Origin: Chrysemys picta bellii
Taxonomy: Eukaryota > Chordata > Testudines > Emydidae
Reading direction: 5' to 3'
Length of the DNA: 64,000 nt
Assembly (NCBI RefSeq): GCF_011386835.1
Contig: NC_088800.1
Span: forward strand, 87,101,481 to 87,165,480
Part shown: positions 1-10,900 of the stretch, one piece after another
How the letters are laid out: the number at the start of each line of letters is the position of its first letter
How positions within the stretch are numbered: the first letter of the stretch is position 1
Program-made: the position numbers and the translations under genes
Notes under the pieces: model-generated
What the model was told of the DNA's origin: nothing
The model's database searches: none
Seen by the model: the letters and a program-made list of their open reading frames with translations, nothing else

Positions 1-2039
1 CACGATGTGCGTGGTCCCCACAGTCTAGACTGTAGCAGAGACTTCCCAAGGACACCCCGCCCCCCATGGCACCCTAGCAGAGGTGCTCCAAGTCACACTC
101 CCGAGGCTGCGTGAAGAGGGGCTTTATTTCCCAGGGACGAGGCGGCGGGCTGGCAGCTGGGGTATCCCAAGAGTCTGGGAGGAGCGGCCTCCTCCACCCC
201 CAGCCCGTGTGCTGGATCAGCACAGCCTGCAGGGGCTCTCAGGTGCAATAGCCAAGGTAATAAAGGACGCTGGGCTGGGCAGGTTAATTACATTAGCGCT
301 GCGCGTCTCTGGAATCCAGCTGTCAATATGAAATCTCCTATTCGCTGCCCTGGGTCTATTGGCAGAGGAAGGGGAGCTAATCATGTTGCTGAGGTTAGAG
401 CTCACCGACCCGGTCTACTTAATTGCTCCACTTTGAGAGAATAAAATCAATCCAGCGTTTTATACTTTGTGAGCTGTGCACTTACGTCTTGGCACATACG
501 TGAGAGACAAAAGGAATCGAATAAAACCCAGGAAGTGTCATTTAATTGTTTTATCTGGCAAGATCTCCGCATTGATCCGAGCACAAACCCAGACCGCTGG
601 GCAGCAGTTCAGCCGCTCTTCCTGCACGGTCAATTCGCATTCATCAGGCAGGCACAGAGCTGGCACCGCCCAGCTCAGCAAGTGCCCATTGCTATCCTCA
701 GAGATGGTGGTGCTAAATTATTAATGGGAGTCTGTTTCCTCCTTGTCACGGAGCAGTCAGGTCACAGCAGAGGAGGCCAGCCCAAGCCGGCGTGATCTAA
801 GGCGGGAGAGGCCAGTTATGCGTTATCTTTAATCCCGCTGCATGTCATGGCTGTCCGTTGGGAAGCGTGGCTCTGGCCCAGCGCTGTACCAGAGGGGCTC
901 CCGGCGCTGCCGAGATCACAGAGCATTTCCTAGGTGACTGCTATGGCAAGCCGCCGGGGTGCAAGAAGAACAAGCGCCCGAGTCGTGGCCTGGAACACGT
1001 GACCCCTTGGTGTGGGGACTGTCTTTTCCCTCTGGAGTGCTGGCGCTCTGGGTGTGTTCGGTGGGGGGCTGACGGGAGGGGGTGCAGGCATAGCAGACCA
1101 AGTCTACGAAGGGGCTTCAGCCCACGAGCAGCATGGAGGCTGGCCCGGGCTAACCGAGTGGGCGGTTCACGGAGTGCTTTGGGCAGAGGATGATGGAGCA
1201 GAGGTGGGCAGGGCCCCACAGGGAGGCTGAAGAACTGAAACCAGACCAGGCACTGAAATGCCCCCACGACATCACTAAGGTGCTGGTGCCCTGTCAGAGG
1301 GGGATGCACATTAGTGCTGGTCACGGCTCGGGGTACGCACCCTTGCTGGCTTTGCACAGCGGAAGACACTGGCTTTTGCCAAAAGAAGCCGATCTGGCTG
1401 AGGCCCTGCAGGAAGAGCACCAGCCTTCCCCTCCCCCCAGGAGCTCCCATTTGCAATCCCCTCCCCGGCTGCACCCCACCAGCTGAAGAGAACATGGCGC
1501 AGGGGAGCATCAGCAAGCCAGGCACCCTGGTGACTCAGCCCACGCCTGGCATGGTCCCACTCGGTGGCTCCAGGCCACACCCACAGCCTGCCCACTTCTC
1601 TGGTGTGAAACCCAGCCTGGATCTACGGGGTGCTGGGCATGGGCCAGTGAGCTGCTCACAGGCGCCTCCAGACCTCTCCAGCCAGTCTGCGGGGAGCGGC
1701 ACTCGTTCAGAGCTGTAGCGCAAGGGGCTGCTGTCTCCACAGCTGCGACCTCTGCTCTGCTGCGGCAGCCTCTACTTCTCCACTGCTCCATAAACAGCCC
1801 GTCTCACCCTTGGGCAGACTGGGCCCTGGCTCTGCTTGGCACCTCCAGCAACCGTGCCCGAAGCCAGAGCTCCATTAGGCTGCAGCATCGTCTCCAGGGA
1901 CGTGGCCGAAACCCAGCTGCTCAAACAGACTGGGACAACAGCCCAGGGTGGGAGGGGATGGGCCAGAGGCCACAGCAGGACTGTCACCGCTCAGACTTCA
2001 GTCACCCTAGAACTCTACCTGGCCTGGCCCCTTTCATCC

Positions 2040-2105
2040 TGACCTTACATGGCCTTAACCCCCATTTCACAGATGAGGAGATGGAGGCACAGAGCAGGGC
2101 AGGAT
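2040..2105 (-). repeat. MIR-like SINE core fragment, antisense
   Basis: The plus strand shows the antisense MIR hallmark CCCATTTCACAGATGAGGA followed by GGAGGCACAGAG. Only the core is recognisable. Confidence 0.45.
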
Positions 2106-2935
2106 CTGGTTTCCAGAGGTGCTGCACACCCAGCACTGGGAGCTGCAGGGGCCTGGCCCCTTTGGCAATCAGACCAAGGGACGTGCCCGTGCCATGCCCA
2201 CAGGCAACAGCAGGGTCGGCTCCTGGCGCCCAATCCCCTGCTCTCGCCACGCTGCTGCTGGGCTCGATGCAGAGTCCCAGTGCTGGTACACGAGGACGGG
2301 AAAGCTGCTGCCCCTCAGGGATTGGAAGGGAGTTTTCCGCTCTCCCGAAGCCCAGCCTCGCCTGGGCTCCTGGCCAGTAAGCGCTGGCAGGCCTCAGCGA
2401 AGCTGGATGGAAGTCCAGGCTCTCAGCAGGTGTTTGGCAGCTCCAGGGCCGCCGAAGTGACGTGAAATCATTCACCGGGAGAAGGAGAATCCTGAAGAGC
2501 AGCGAGAAATGTCATCAGGGTTAACGAGCCGCCTCAGCAACCGGGGGACTCCCCCACCCCCCGCAGCACTGGCCTGGGAGCTCAGGGAAACCCCGGCCCT
2601 GCCCAGGAGGACACGTAGGGATCGCTCAGCGAGATCACTACCCCCTCCCCAGGCAGGGCAGAGCTTCGCTGCAGGGTAAGGCTCTGGCCCAGGCCCCCAC
2701 TGCCTGCATCCTGAACGCCAGCCTCTTTCCCTAGCCCGGGCAGCGACTGGGGGCAGCAGATGGCTGCAGGGTTTGAGCTCTGCTCACTCCCCTGTATTTC
2801 CTCTAGTAGCGCTGAGCTCATCCCATGTGCTTCCCACGCCTGGCCCCCAGCCTGGTGGGGAGCCCAGCTGAATTCCCCAGGCCTCCAGCATTAGAAGCTG
2901 CCATGCTCAGAGGGGCCTTTCCTGCTCTCCTAGAC

Positions 2936-3245
2936 CAGGGGTAGGCAACCTATGGCACGCGTGCCGAAGGCGGCATGTGAGCTGATTTTCAGTGGCACTC
3001 ACACTGCCCGGTCCTGGCCACCGGTCCGGGGGGCTTTGCATTTTAATTTAATTTTACATGAAGCTTCTTAAACATTTTAAAAACCTTATTTACTGTACAT
3101 ACAACAATAGTTTAGTTACAGATTATAGACTTAGAGAAAAAGACCTTCTAAAAAGGTTCAAATGTATGACTGGCCCGCGAAACCTTAAATCAGAGTGAAT
3201 AAATGAGGACTCGGCACCCCACTTCTGAAAGGTTGCCGATCCCTG
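2936..3245 (+). mobile_element. Non-autonomous hAT DNA transposon (310 bp)
   Basis: The element has 15-bp terminal inverted repeats, CAGGGGTAGGCAACC on the left and GGTTGCCGATCCCTG on the right (13 of 15 positions pair). It is flanked by a perfect 8-bp target duplication, TCCTAGAC, at 2928-2935 and 3246-3253. An 8-bp duplication and CAG..CTG ends are hAT hallmarks. No transposase is encoded, so it was mobilised in trans. I recall this sequence as a high-copy turtle family. Confidence 0.9.
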
Positions 3246-3766
3246 TCCTAGACCGTCCGCTCTGCCTGGGCCCAGCTGTGGGATGCCACAGGGGACAAAG
3301 GACCAGGAGAGTGCCACTGATTGCTTCTGAGTGGGGAGCTCGGCTCGCTTGCCAAACAGGAGACTCGCAGGGCAGCTGGGGTGTGCAGGGGACCCCAGAG
3401 CCTGTGGATACATTCGCAGCACACAAGTGGGAGCAAAGCTCCCCCTCCTGGCGTGTGTGTACAGCACCAGCCCGCAGCCCAAACTCCCCAAACTTGCTCC
3501 AGTGCAGTCCCGAAAGCCCAGGGGCCGGAGCAGCTTCCACAGGCTGAAGGCAGGGCCCTGGCCAGGGATGGCGCAGACTTGTTGTATGGGACTTAGGACA
3601 CTCCAGGCACCCCTCAGACAACAGCCCCCCCAGTACTGCAGGAGGATGGCCTGGTCACGCGCCTGTTTTCAGTCCCCATGCTGGAGGTTAGTTCATTTTT
3701 AGACAATTTATGATGTGAGAAAGTGCACTGCCAAACCCAGAGAGCAGGGAGCAAACGGCACCTGCT

Positions 3767-3781
3767 GGGGGGGGGGGGGGG
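3767..3781 (+). repeat. Poly-G run (15 G)
   Basis: An uninterrupted G homopolymer. Its length may be unreliable in assembly. Confidence 0.9.
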
Positions 3782-4309
3782 AATATGGCTGCTCCGAGTC
3801 CGCCCTCACCAAGCTAGGGAAGGGGAATTGGACACAAGCACAAAAGCTCCCCAGGCCGGGCAAGAAGAGAAAGAGGAGAGTGCTCCAGAATGGGCCCTAC
3901 TCCCTGCCTGGCGGAGGTGGATTCCCTAGGGGAGCGGGAGGAAGAGACTGCGATTTAACAGAGTTAAAGTAGGTTCCTGCTCTATTTATAGCTCTTGTGC
4001 TCCACTTTCCCCAGCCTTGAGCAGCCTCGGCAGGTCTGCATCCCGTCCTGTGAGCACGGGGCAGTGCTTGCTAAACCCCCTGAGAGCAGGCGCTGACAGG
4101 AGAGTCTGTTCAGACACCTGCCACCTTCCCTCCTCTCAGGGCTGGAGCTAAAGCTACTAACAGCAAAGGGAGCCCTGGATTCCCAGACCCCGTGGGAGCG
4201 CAGCCCTTCCCCTACAGGGGTTTGGAGTCACTGACAGGTTCCCGCAGCACTTGGATACAGAAGCAGACACATGCAGACAGTGGCTCCAAGCCGGCTAGGA
4301 ACATGGGCT

Positions 4310-4890
4310 TGCAGGTGGATATAGGAACACAGGCCATAAGGCTGGAAAGGACCTGCTGTGCCATGGAGTCCAGTCCCCGGCTATTGCCTACAATCCCCTT
4401 ATAGAATCCCTTTAATAAATTTACCAAGCTCCGGCTTCAAACTAGGTAGGGTGTTTCCCCCCGCCCCCACTAATCTTATTGGGCGGCTGGTCCAGCACTT
4501 CACTCCTCTGAGGTTAGAAACCTTCTTCGCATCTCCAGTCTAAACGTATTCCTGTGTTCTTGTGCCAACGCTGTCTTCTAGCTTCAGCAGCTCTTCTCGC
4601 TCCCTGGCGTATTTATCGAGAGCAAGCAGATCCCCTCTCAGCCTGCATAGGGTGAACAAGCCAAGATCCTTTATTCTCCATTCCTAAAACAGGCTCTTCC
4701 TTCCCCTGATCCTCTTAGCAACCGTCCTCAGCACCTGCTCCAGTCTGAATTCATCAGTCTTGAACGTGAGTGACCAGTACAGTACACACTATCCCAGAAG
4801 AGGTCTCACCGGTGCCTGATACAACAGCATTAATTCCTGCCTATCGCTACTGGAAATATCTTGCCTGATACATCCTTGGATCACACTTGT
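4310..4890 (-). mobile_element. Old CR1-like LINE fragment, antisense
   Basis: The plus strand contains blocks typical of antisense CR1 3' regions in sauropsids: a left end reading ATAGGAACACAGGCCATA, a middle with CTCCAGTCTGAATTCATC, and a distal part resembling CCAGAAGAGGTCTCACCGGTGCC. It is diverged, with no open reading frame. Limits are approximate. Confidence 0.55.
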
Positions 4891-4984
4891 TTTTGACTTG
4901 AGGTGGGCCCTGTTTTCTTACCATGCCGTTCCTTATGCTGCGGAGCATCGTTCATTTCCTGCAGTGCTGGAGCCGGGCAGGAAA

Positions 4985-5245
4985 CGGTTTTCCCACTTTG
5001 TGAAAACGTTATTTCAAAACTAGCCTGTTCTGCACCAGGACGGAACAGAGACCTTTTGAACGGTTCACTAAAAGAGATCAAGATCCCAGAACAGCCAATA
5101 GCCACTGTGTGCGTGTCTCTCATGTGATCCTGGACCTCAAATCATTCTCTGCAAAATTGTCAGCAAAACTGGTACGTTCCCCACAAAAAGTGCCACTTTC
5201 AACCAATCTGCATTTTCTAATGAAAAACAATGTCAAAAAACTCCT
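4985..5245. repeat. TTTC/GAAA-rich interspersed repeat, copy 1
   Basis: A diverged block rich in TTTCA and GAAAA words. It shares the order 'GCATTTTCT ... TG..CAGC' with the block at 59966-60090, and a general resemblance with 13555-13800. I believe this is an old repeat family common in turtles but cannot name it. Confidence 0.35.
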
Positions 5246-8102
5246 GAGCAGCTGTACACAGTATATCACCCCGGGGCCGATCCTCCAGACTCGCAATGGG
5301 AGGATTTGGCAGTGCTCATCCTGTGCTCCAGAATCTCCACTTTCTTTCTAAAAGACAGAGCGGATCTCCAGCCCTTGGGGTTGTGGAGAAACCCTTCAGA
5401 ACCCGGCCCAAGTACAAACGAATGCTGCAATGCCTGCCTGAATCTGCAGAGAGCCTGGAATGGCTCTGGGGGTGAACAGCCAGGGGGCATTAATTCAGCT
5501 GCCCAGCCTAAGTGTCCGCATAGCAATTACTTGTTTCACTGCTGATCAATACCCACAGGGAAGGAGAGGATCCTGTTGTGAAGCTCTAGCTACACAAAGG
5601 ATTGTGGGTGATCGCTCGTGTTGGCACGGTAAGCGCCGTGGGAGACAGCACCACTTATCCTTCCCCCCAGCTCAGAGCCCAGCATAGCCCATGTGACCAT
5701 ATTTTAAATGTCAACACAATCTCCTGACAGGCATCTCATTTTGGCACCACAAACGGGTGGGCTGTGGAAGAATATCAATGCCTCCGGGCCCCCATTCGAC
5801 ACCTGAGCCGTGCCTGACAGCTCCTGGGGGTTTCTTTGCCCCACCAGCACGCCACTAATGGAGACGTGTGGGAATGGAGCAGGGCTGCCCGCCCACAGGG
5901 CCATTGCAAAGGCTGCTTCCAGCCACCTGGCTCCTGTAGGCACCAACTAGTGCAGGGAGCTCTTGCCTTCTGCATGATTCATTAGCAGACACTGAGATCA
6001 CAGGCCCAGCCCTACCCACAGAGCACCCCACTGACATGAGAGCAGGGGCTATGTGAACACAGCCCACCGCAGCGTCTCAGAAAGCGATTCTGTGCAGCAG
6101 GTACCCGACACTTCAGCAGCCACTGAGCTCCCATCCCGCCCCCGAAAGCATGGCAGCCATCCAACTGAACGGCAGGGATCTGTGCTGGCCTCTGAACGCA
6201 GAGGAGAGGGGGTCGCACCCGCACACAGGCTGTTCTTATCCAGCACCCAGAAACTGAACTGCTTGGTATCGCTTAGTGCCTCCACATTTTACAAGAAAGC
6301 CTTTTATTGAAATTAAATTCTTCCCCCGTCTCCCTCTGTCTCTTCCTGGCGATGCACTGACTACCCTCCAAGGTTTGATTTATTAGAGACCTCAGATATT
6401 TTACACGTATTTGATTTCAGAAAGCAGACAAGCGGACAGAGTACATGAGATATTGCACTTTTGTAGAACCAACAACAGCAGCGGATTTCAGGACAGCTAT
6501 GGAGCAAATTATGGGTAGTAGGACTGTGATCACAGAGGCAGTGAGTGGCCACCTGGAGTGCAATCTGTCAGATAACAGACCATACAAGTTGTGAAGGTCC
6601 CTTCACCTTAGCAATAGTTTATACAATGAGCTGGGGATTTCATGTTTCCTGATTGGCTAGGGCCCCAGCCTCCCAACCCAGCCAGGTACGGGATGTTCAT
6701 ACAGACTAAAGCCATCCGGCAGGTTGGGTTATTGCTGGTGTATCTCACAGCTGGAAATAGATATAAGCACAATGGGACTTTTTGATCCTCCAACAACCAG
6801 CAAGAAGAGTTTTACCCTTGAGCCAGGTTCAGCACTTCTTCCTGACACAACAACCCCACTGAAGTCAAGTAACAGACTGATCAATTATTAGCCCCAAATC
6901 GGACCAGGACAGCCCGCTTGCATGGCCACACACCCTGTTCTGCCATTCTACGGGGGCTAGTCTTGTAAAGAAAACCCACAGGCAGTGATCGGTGTGCTAG
7001 GCAGAGCCCCCCCTCCCCAAGGATAAACCAACCTCCAACCCTCCTGGCTACATGACAGCCCTCCTGGGGTCTCTGAGGCGGGGGAGAGGCAGGGATGGGG
7101 AGTGGGGAGCAAGGGGAATGAATAGGACACAGACCAGTCCAAGTGAGGCCCCTGTGGGGAGCAGGAGCTGGGGGAGCAGCTGATGATGGTGGGGTGGGCA
7201 GACACACCCCAGATAGGAACCCAGGGGCCAGCGCCCAGCCCCTCACGTTCTAACATGGGCCTGAGGGGCCCAGCCCGACCCCAGCCCCCCTGGGCTGCCC
7301 AGCGCTGCATCTCTGGCCCCCGCAACGGGCTCCCTGGAGGTGACAGGGTCATTCGGGCCAGGTCCCCTGCGGTGCTGTGCACCCCCAGCCGCTCAGCGCC
7401 CCTGAGAGCCTGGCCTGAGCCTGTCTCCTCTGAGGGGCAGCACCCTGCGCTAGCCGCCCTTGCCTGGGCTCTCCCAGTGGGCGACGGGTCCCGATCCTTG
7501 GCAGGGGTCACCCTCAGCGTCCCCCCGCGGGGAGCCCCCTACAGCCCAGCGCGATTCCCGCCCCCCAGCCGGGGGAGCCGCCGAGGCGCTAGTGGCAGCG
7601 GGGCTGGGATGGGGAGACGGCGGGAGACAGGGCCGGGTTCCCCGTCGCAATCCAGCACACGCGGGGCCCCAGAACAACGCCCCCCGCAGCCCCTCAGGGG
7701 TCCGGCCCTCGCCCAGCTCCAGGGGCTGCACAGATCTCGCTTCCCACGGCCAAGCCGGGCTCACGGCGCAGCGGGCCCAGAGGCACCCCGGGCTCGCTCC
7801 TCCGCCCCTTCCCGGGTACTGGGCGGGTCGCCAGCGGGGCGCGGAGCTGCTCTACCAGTTCCCTCGGGTCCGGGCAGGGGCACCAGGGGTGCAAGGGCCG
7901 TTCCTCGGGGACCGGGCAGGACGCCGGAGCGAGCGGACCCGGGGTCACAGGGGTCGCTGGGTCCGCCACAGACTCGGCCGGGACCAGGCGCCCTGCTCTG
8001 GGCAGCCACCAACTCAAACCTTCCCGGGGAGCGGGGCCCCCGGGTCCCTGCGCAGCCTCTGCCGCAGCCCCCGCCCGGCCCCCCGCAGCAGCCGGGGGCG
8101 GC

Positions 8103-8110
8103 GCTCACCT
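8103..8110 (-). other. HS3ST2: Splice donor of HS3ST2 exon 1
   Basis: On the minus strand the exon reads TACAG and the intron begins GTGAGC, a consensus GT donor. The break falls after the second base of the Arg-170 codon (phase 2), which I recall as the exon 1/exon 2 boundary of this gene family. Without splicing the frame hits TGA at 8107-8105. Confidence 0.9.
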
Positions 8111-8617
8111 GTACCACTCCAGCCCGCGCTCGTAGTGCCGGTCGAAGAAGTGGGGCTCGGTGCCCACGGCGCGCACCTCGGGGTGCACCCGGATAAACTC
8201 CAGCACGGCGCGGGTGCCGCCCTTCTTCACCCCCACGATGAGGGCCTGCGGGAGCCGCTTGCTGCCCAACTTGGCGGGGCCGGAGCCGTTCCCCGCCGGC
8301 GGCGCCTCCTGGCCCGCGCCCCGGGGGCCGCCCCACGCCGGCTCGTCGCTCCGGGTGCGCCCCCAGGGGCTGGCCGCGCCCCCCGGCTCGCCGGGCTCCC
8401 GGCCGCAGGAGCGGGACTTCTGCAGAAGTTTCTTGGCGCCGGCGCTGCGGGCGGGGAGGCAGCGGCGCTCGGGGCCGGGCAGGGGCCCCCCGGCGCAGCG
8501 CAGGAGGTTGTAGCACAGGTAGGTGCCGGACAGGGACAGCGTGAAGATGAAGAGGAAGCGGCGCGTCAGCCTGGGGGAGGGTGGCCCGGCCCGGCCGCTC
8601 AGCGCCCTGCACGCCAT
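8109..8617 (-). CDS. HS3ST2: Heparan sulfate glucosamine 3-O-sulfotransferase 2, coding exon 1 (5' part of the gene only)
   Basis: The exon encodes 169 codons plus two bases of codon 170. The enzyme is a Golgi type II membrane protein that moves sulfate from PAPS to the 3-OH of glucosamine in heparan sulfate. Visible in order: a short basic cytosolic tail (residues 1-20), a membrane anchor (about 21-40, starting [17 protein letters not shown]), a variable Pro/Gly-rich stem with the family motif KKLLQKSR (62-69) and an N-glycosylation sequon NGS (110-112), then the start of the catalytic domain: [16 protein letters not shown] (121-136, PAPS 5'-phosphosulfate loop) and GTEPHFFDR (152-160, with the conserved acidic residue). 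The anchor, the KKLLQKSR motif and KLGSKRLPQ match HS3ST2 better than HS3ST4, HS3ST3 or HS3ST6 as I remember them. The ATG at 8617 sits in GCCATGG and is the only ATG in this frame back to 8875. The exon ends AG|GTGAGC, breaking codon 170 after two bases. Vertebrate HS3ST2 is about 367 residues, so more than half lies in exon 2, off the left edge. Confidence 0.93.
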
Positions 8618-8965
8618 GGCTCCATGGGGCCGGGGGGAGCGGCGCTGCGCTGCCCGCGGCGCATGGGGCCGGGGCCGGGCGCGCTGCGCACCGAGGCGAA
8701 GGCAGGCTCCGTGCCCGGCTCCCCGCGGCTCCGGGGAAGCGGCGGCGGCTGCCCGGGCATGTCCCGCTCCTAGGCGGAGGGGCGGCTCGGGGGGCTCCGC
8801 ACGCTGCCCCTGCCTGCGGCCGCCGCCCCGAGCTCCGGCTCCCCCGCTCCCATGGCCGCCCCTGCAGCCCGGCAATCCGCGGCGGCGCGACTCCGAATCC
8901 GGGGCGCCGCAGCCGGCTCCAGCTTCCTCTGTCCCCGGGAAATGCCGGGGCAGCGCCGGTGCGGC
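8618..8965 (-). promoter_or_regulatory. Probable HS3ST2 5' UTR with upstream ORFs
   Basis: This GC-rich, CpG-dense stretch lies between the likely start site (about 8945, inferred from the TATA-like box) and the ATG. Four upstream ATGs (minus strand, at 8853, 8760, 8664 and 8625) share one reading frame that differs from the protein frame. The first opens a 27-codon uORF closing at 8770. The one at 8760 opens a 53-codon uORF that runs over the main ATG and stops at 8599. GC boxes (GGGGCGG) are present. The exact 5' end is inferred, not shown. Confidence 0.55.
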
Positions 8966-8968
8966 TGC

Positions 8969-8975
8969 TATTTAA
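8969..8975 (-). promoter_or_regulatory. TATA-like box of HS3ST2
   Basis: The minus strand reads CCTTAAATAGC, a non-canonical TATA element in an otherwise very GC-rich region. If used, transcription would start near 8945 and the 5' UTR would be about 330 nt. Confidence 0.45.
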
Positions 8976-8984
8976 GGGGCCGCC

Positions 8985-8992
8985 TGACGTCA
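8985..8992 (-). promoter_or_regulatory. Perfect palindromic cAMP response element upstream of HS3ST2
   Basis: The sequence is TGACGTCA, the full CREB/ATF palindrome. It lies 9 bp upstream, in the direction of the gene, of a TATA-like box and about 370 bp before the start codon. Its position in the core promoter of a CpG-rich gene supports function; binding is inferred. Confidence 0.6.
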
Positions 8993-9065
8993 GCGCCTCC
9001 CAGAGCCCCCACGAACCGCCGGAGCCGCCCGGACCCCGAACCTGTCCCCCAGAGCCCGCAGCCCG

Positions 9066-10375
9066 AGCCCCTCAGCCCGGACCCCAACCTCTTACCCCCA
9101 CTCCCCAGAGCCCCCAGCCCCTCCCACACTCCAAACCTCTCACCCCCACTCCCCAGAGCCCCCAGCCCCCCCCCCCACTCCAAACCTCTCACCTCCCCCG
9201 AGCCCCTCAGCCCGGACCCCAACCTCTTACCCCCACTCCCCAGAGCCCCCAGCCCCCCCCACTCCAAACCTCTCACCTCCCCCGAGCCCCTCAGCCCGGA
9301 CCCCAACCTCTTACCCCCACTCCCCAGAGCCCCCAGCCCCTCCCACACTCCAAACCTCTCACCCCCACCTCCCCCGAGCCCCCAGCCCCTCCCACACTCC
9401 AAACCTCTCACCCCCACCTCCCCCGAGCCCCCAGCCCCTCCCACACTCCAAACCTCTCACCTCCCCCGAGCCCCTCAGCCCGGACCCCAACCTCTTACCC
9501 CCACCTCCCCCGAGCCCCCAGCCCCTCCCACACTCCAAACCTCTCACCCCCACCTCCCCTGAGCCCCCAGCCCCTCCCACACTCCAAACCTCTCACCCCC
9601 ACCTCCCTCGAGCCCGCATCCCGATCCCCTCACCCCCAGCCCGGAGCCCGGACCTCGAACCTTTCCCCCGGCCTCACCCCAGAGCCCACATCTCAAGCCC
9701 CTCAGCCCGGACCCCAACCTCTTACCCCCACTTCCCCCGAGCCCAGAGCCCCCAGCCCCTCCCACACTCCAAAACTTTCACCCCGGCCTCACCCCAGAGC
9801 CCGGACCCCGAACCTTTCACCTCGGCCTCACCAGAGAGCCCACACCCCCAGCCCAGAGCCCACACCCCAAAACTCTTACCCCTGGTCTTACCCCAGAGCC
9901 CACATCCTGAGCCCCTCACTCCCCAGCCTGGAGTCTACACCCCAAACTCACTCCCACACCCTGAACCTTTCACCCCAGCCTCACCCCAGACCCTGCGCCC
10001 CTCACACCCCCCAGCCCAGAGTCCCATCTTGCACCCCTCAACTCTGGCCCCATCCCAGAGCCCGAACCTTTCACCCCAGAGACATCACCCTGAGCCCCTC
10101 ACCCCCCTCCCACACCCCCAGCCAGGAGCCCACACCCCAAACTCCCTCCTCCACTCCAACACCCTGCCCTACCCTGGAGTCCCCTCCTGTACACTGAACC
10201 TCTCACCTGGCTCCACCCCAGAGCTTGCATCCCCAGCCTGGAGCCTGCACCCTGAACCCCCTCCTACACCCCACCATCTGCCCCAGCCCAGAGCCCCCTC
10301 CCACCCCTCAAGCCCCTCACCCCCACCCCAGAGCCTGCACCCTCCTTCTGCACCCCCAGCCCTTTCCCCCTCCCG
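9066..10375. repeat. C-rich composite minisatellite upstream of the HS3ST2 promoter
   Basis: Positions 9066-9610 are a tight array of 12 units of two interleaved types: about 43 bp (AGCCCCTCAGCCCGGACCCC...) and 41-49 bp (AGCCCCCAGCCCCTCCCACA...). The array then degenerates through about 10375. The minus strand is G-rich with many GGGG/GGGGG runs, so it has G-quadruplex potential. The long proline-rich frames here are composition artefacts. Similar C-rich word patterns occur elsewhere in turtle genomes as I remember, so it may have grown from a dispersed repeat. Confidence 0.85.
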
Positions 10376-10522
10376 CTCTTCCTAGGTGGCCCTGCTCCGC
10401 ACAAGCCACCTGCAGCTGCTTGGGGAGGAGGGGTCAGGTGAAGATGCTCCAAATTTGGCTCCCTGCTTCGGGCAGTCCTGGACCCCAGGAGCCTCCACTT
10501 CAGCCTCTCTGAACCCTCTGGG

Positions 10523-10726
10523 GTGTGTCCACACTGCAGTTAACCCCCCTGCTGGCCTGGCTCAGCGGACTTGGGCTGGGACATTGCTGTGTAGACATCT
10601 GGGCTCTCTAGGTCCCAGCGCGTGGGGGTCAGGCAGCCCCCCCACAGCAACATTCTAGCTCCACAGCCAGCCCCGGTCAGGCCCAGGGTCAGGGACAGCC
10701 TGGGTTTAATTGCTGTGTAGACACAG
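10523..10726. mobile_element. Fold-back (MITE-like) element
   Basis: The left end TGTCCACACTGCAGTTAA and the right end TTAATTGCTGTGTAGACA are inverted copies with few mismatches. The inside contains another GCTGTGTAGACA copy. It encodes nothing. Elements with TGTCTACAC...GTGTAGACA ends are familiar to me from turtle genomes. Confidence 0.6.
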
Positions 10727-10900
10727 CCACCCACACCTCCTCCAGCAAGTGGGACACAGCAGCTGCTCCCATAGGTGGCTGTGCAGGCCAGTCCCTTGCC
10801 GGAGATGCAGGTAGGGTTAGAGTGGTTTTGGGTGTGTCTCTGTCAAGGGGGGCGGGGGTTGGCCTGGCCTGCTAGTCAAGGACACACTGTGCCTCAAGGT

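Larger units (their letters stand above)
1..8108 (-). other. HS3ST2: 5' part of HS3ST2 intron 1
   Basis: Everything left of the exon 1 donor is intron. I see no sulfotransferase exon 2 here: no continuation of the catalytic domain appears in any minus-strand frame. The intron is very long in other vertebrates, so this is expected. Apart from the repeats listed separately, 1-2039, 3254-4309 and 5560-8100 look like unique sequence. Positions 7000-8100 are CpG-rich and continue the promoter CpG island into the intron. Confidence 0.8.

Noticed and set aside
1..8108. Search for HS3ST2 exon 2
   Set aside because: No minus-strand frame continues the sulfotransferase domain, so the second exon is outside the window.
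7761..8612. 283-codon minus-strand frame
   Set aside because: It is the alternate frame of HS3ST2 exon 1 and reads through the splice donor.
7183..8773. Overlapping 337- and 437-codon plus-strand frames
   Set aside because: They lie on the strand opposite HS3ST2 exon 1 and its CpG island, have no recognisable domain, and are shadows of GC-rich sequence.
8581..10197. 538-codon plus-strand open frame, Pro/Ser/Thr-rich
   Set aside because: It runs antisense through the HS3ST2 exon start and promoter and then through the C-rich minisatellite. The repeat lacks stops in every frame, so the length reflects composition.
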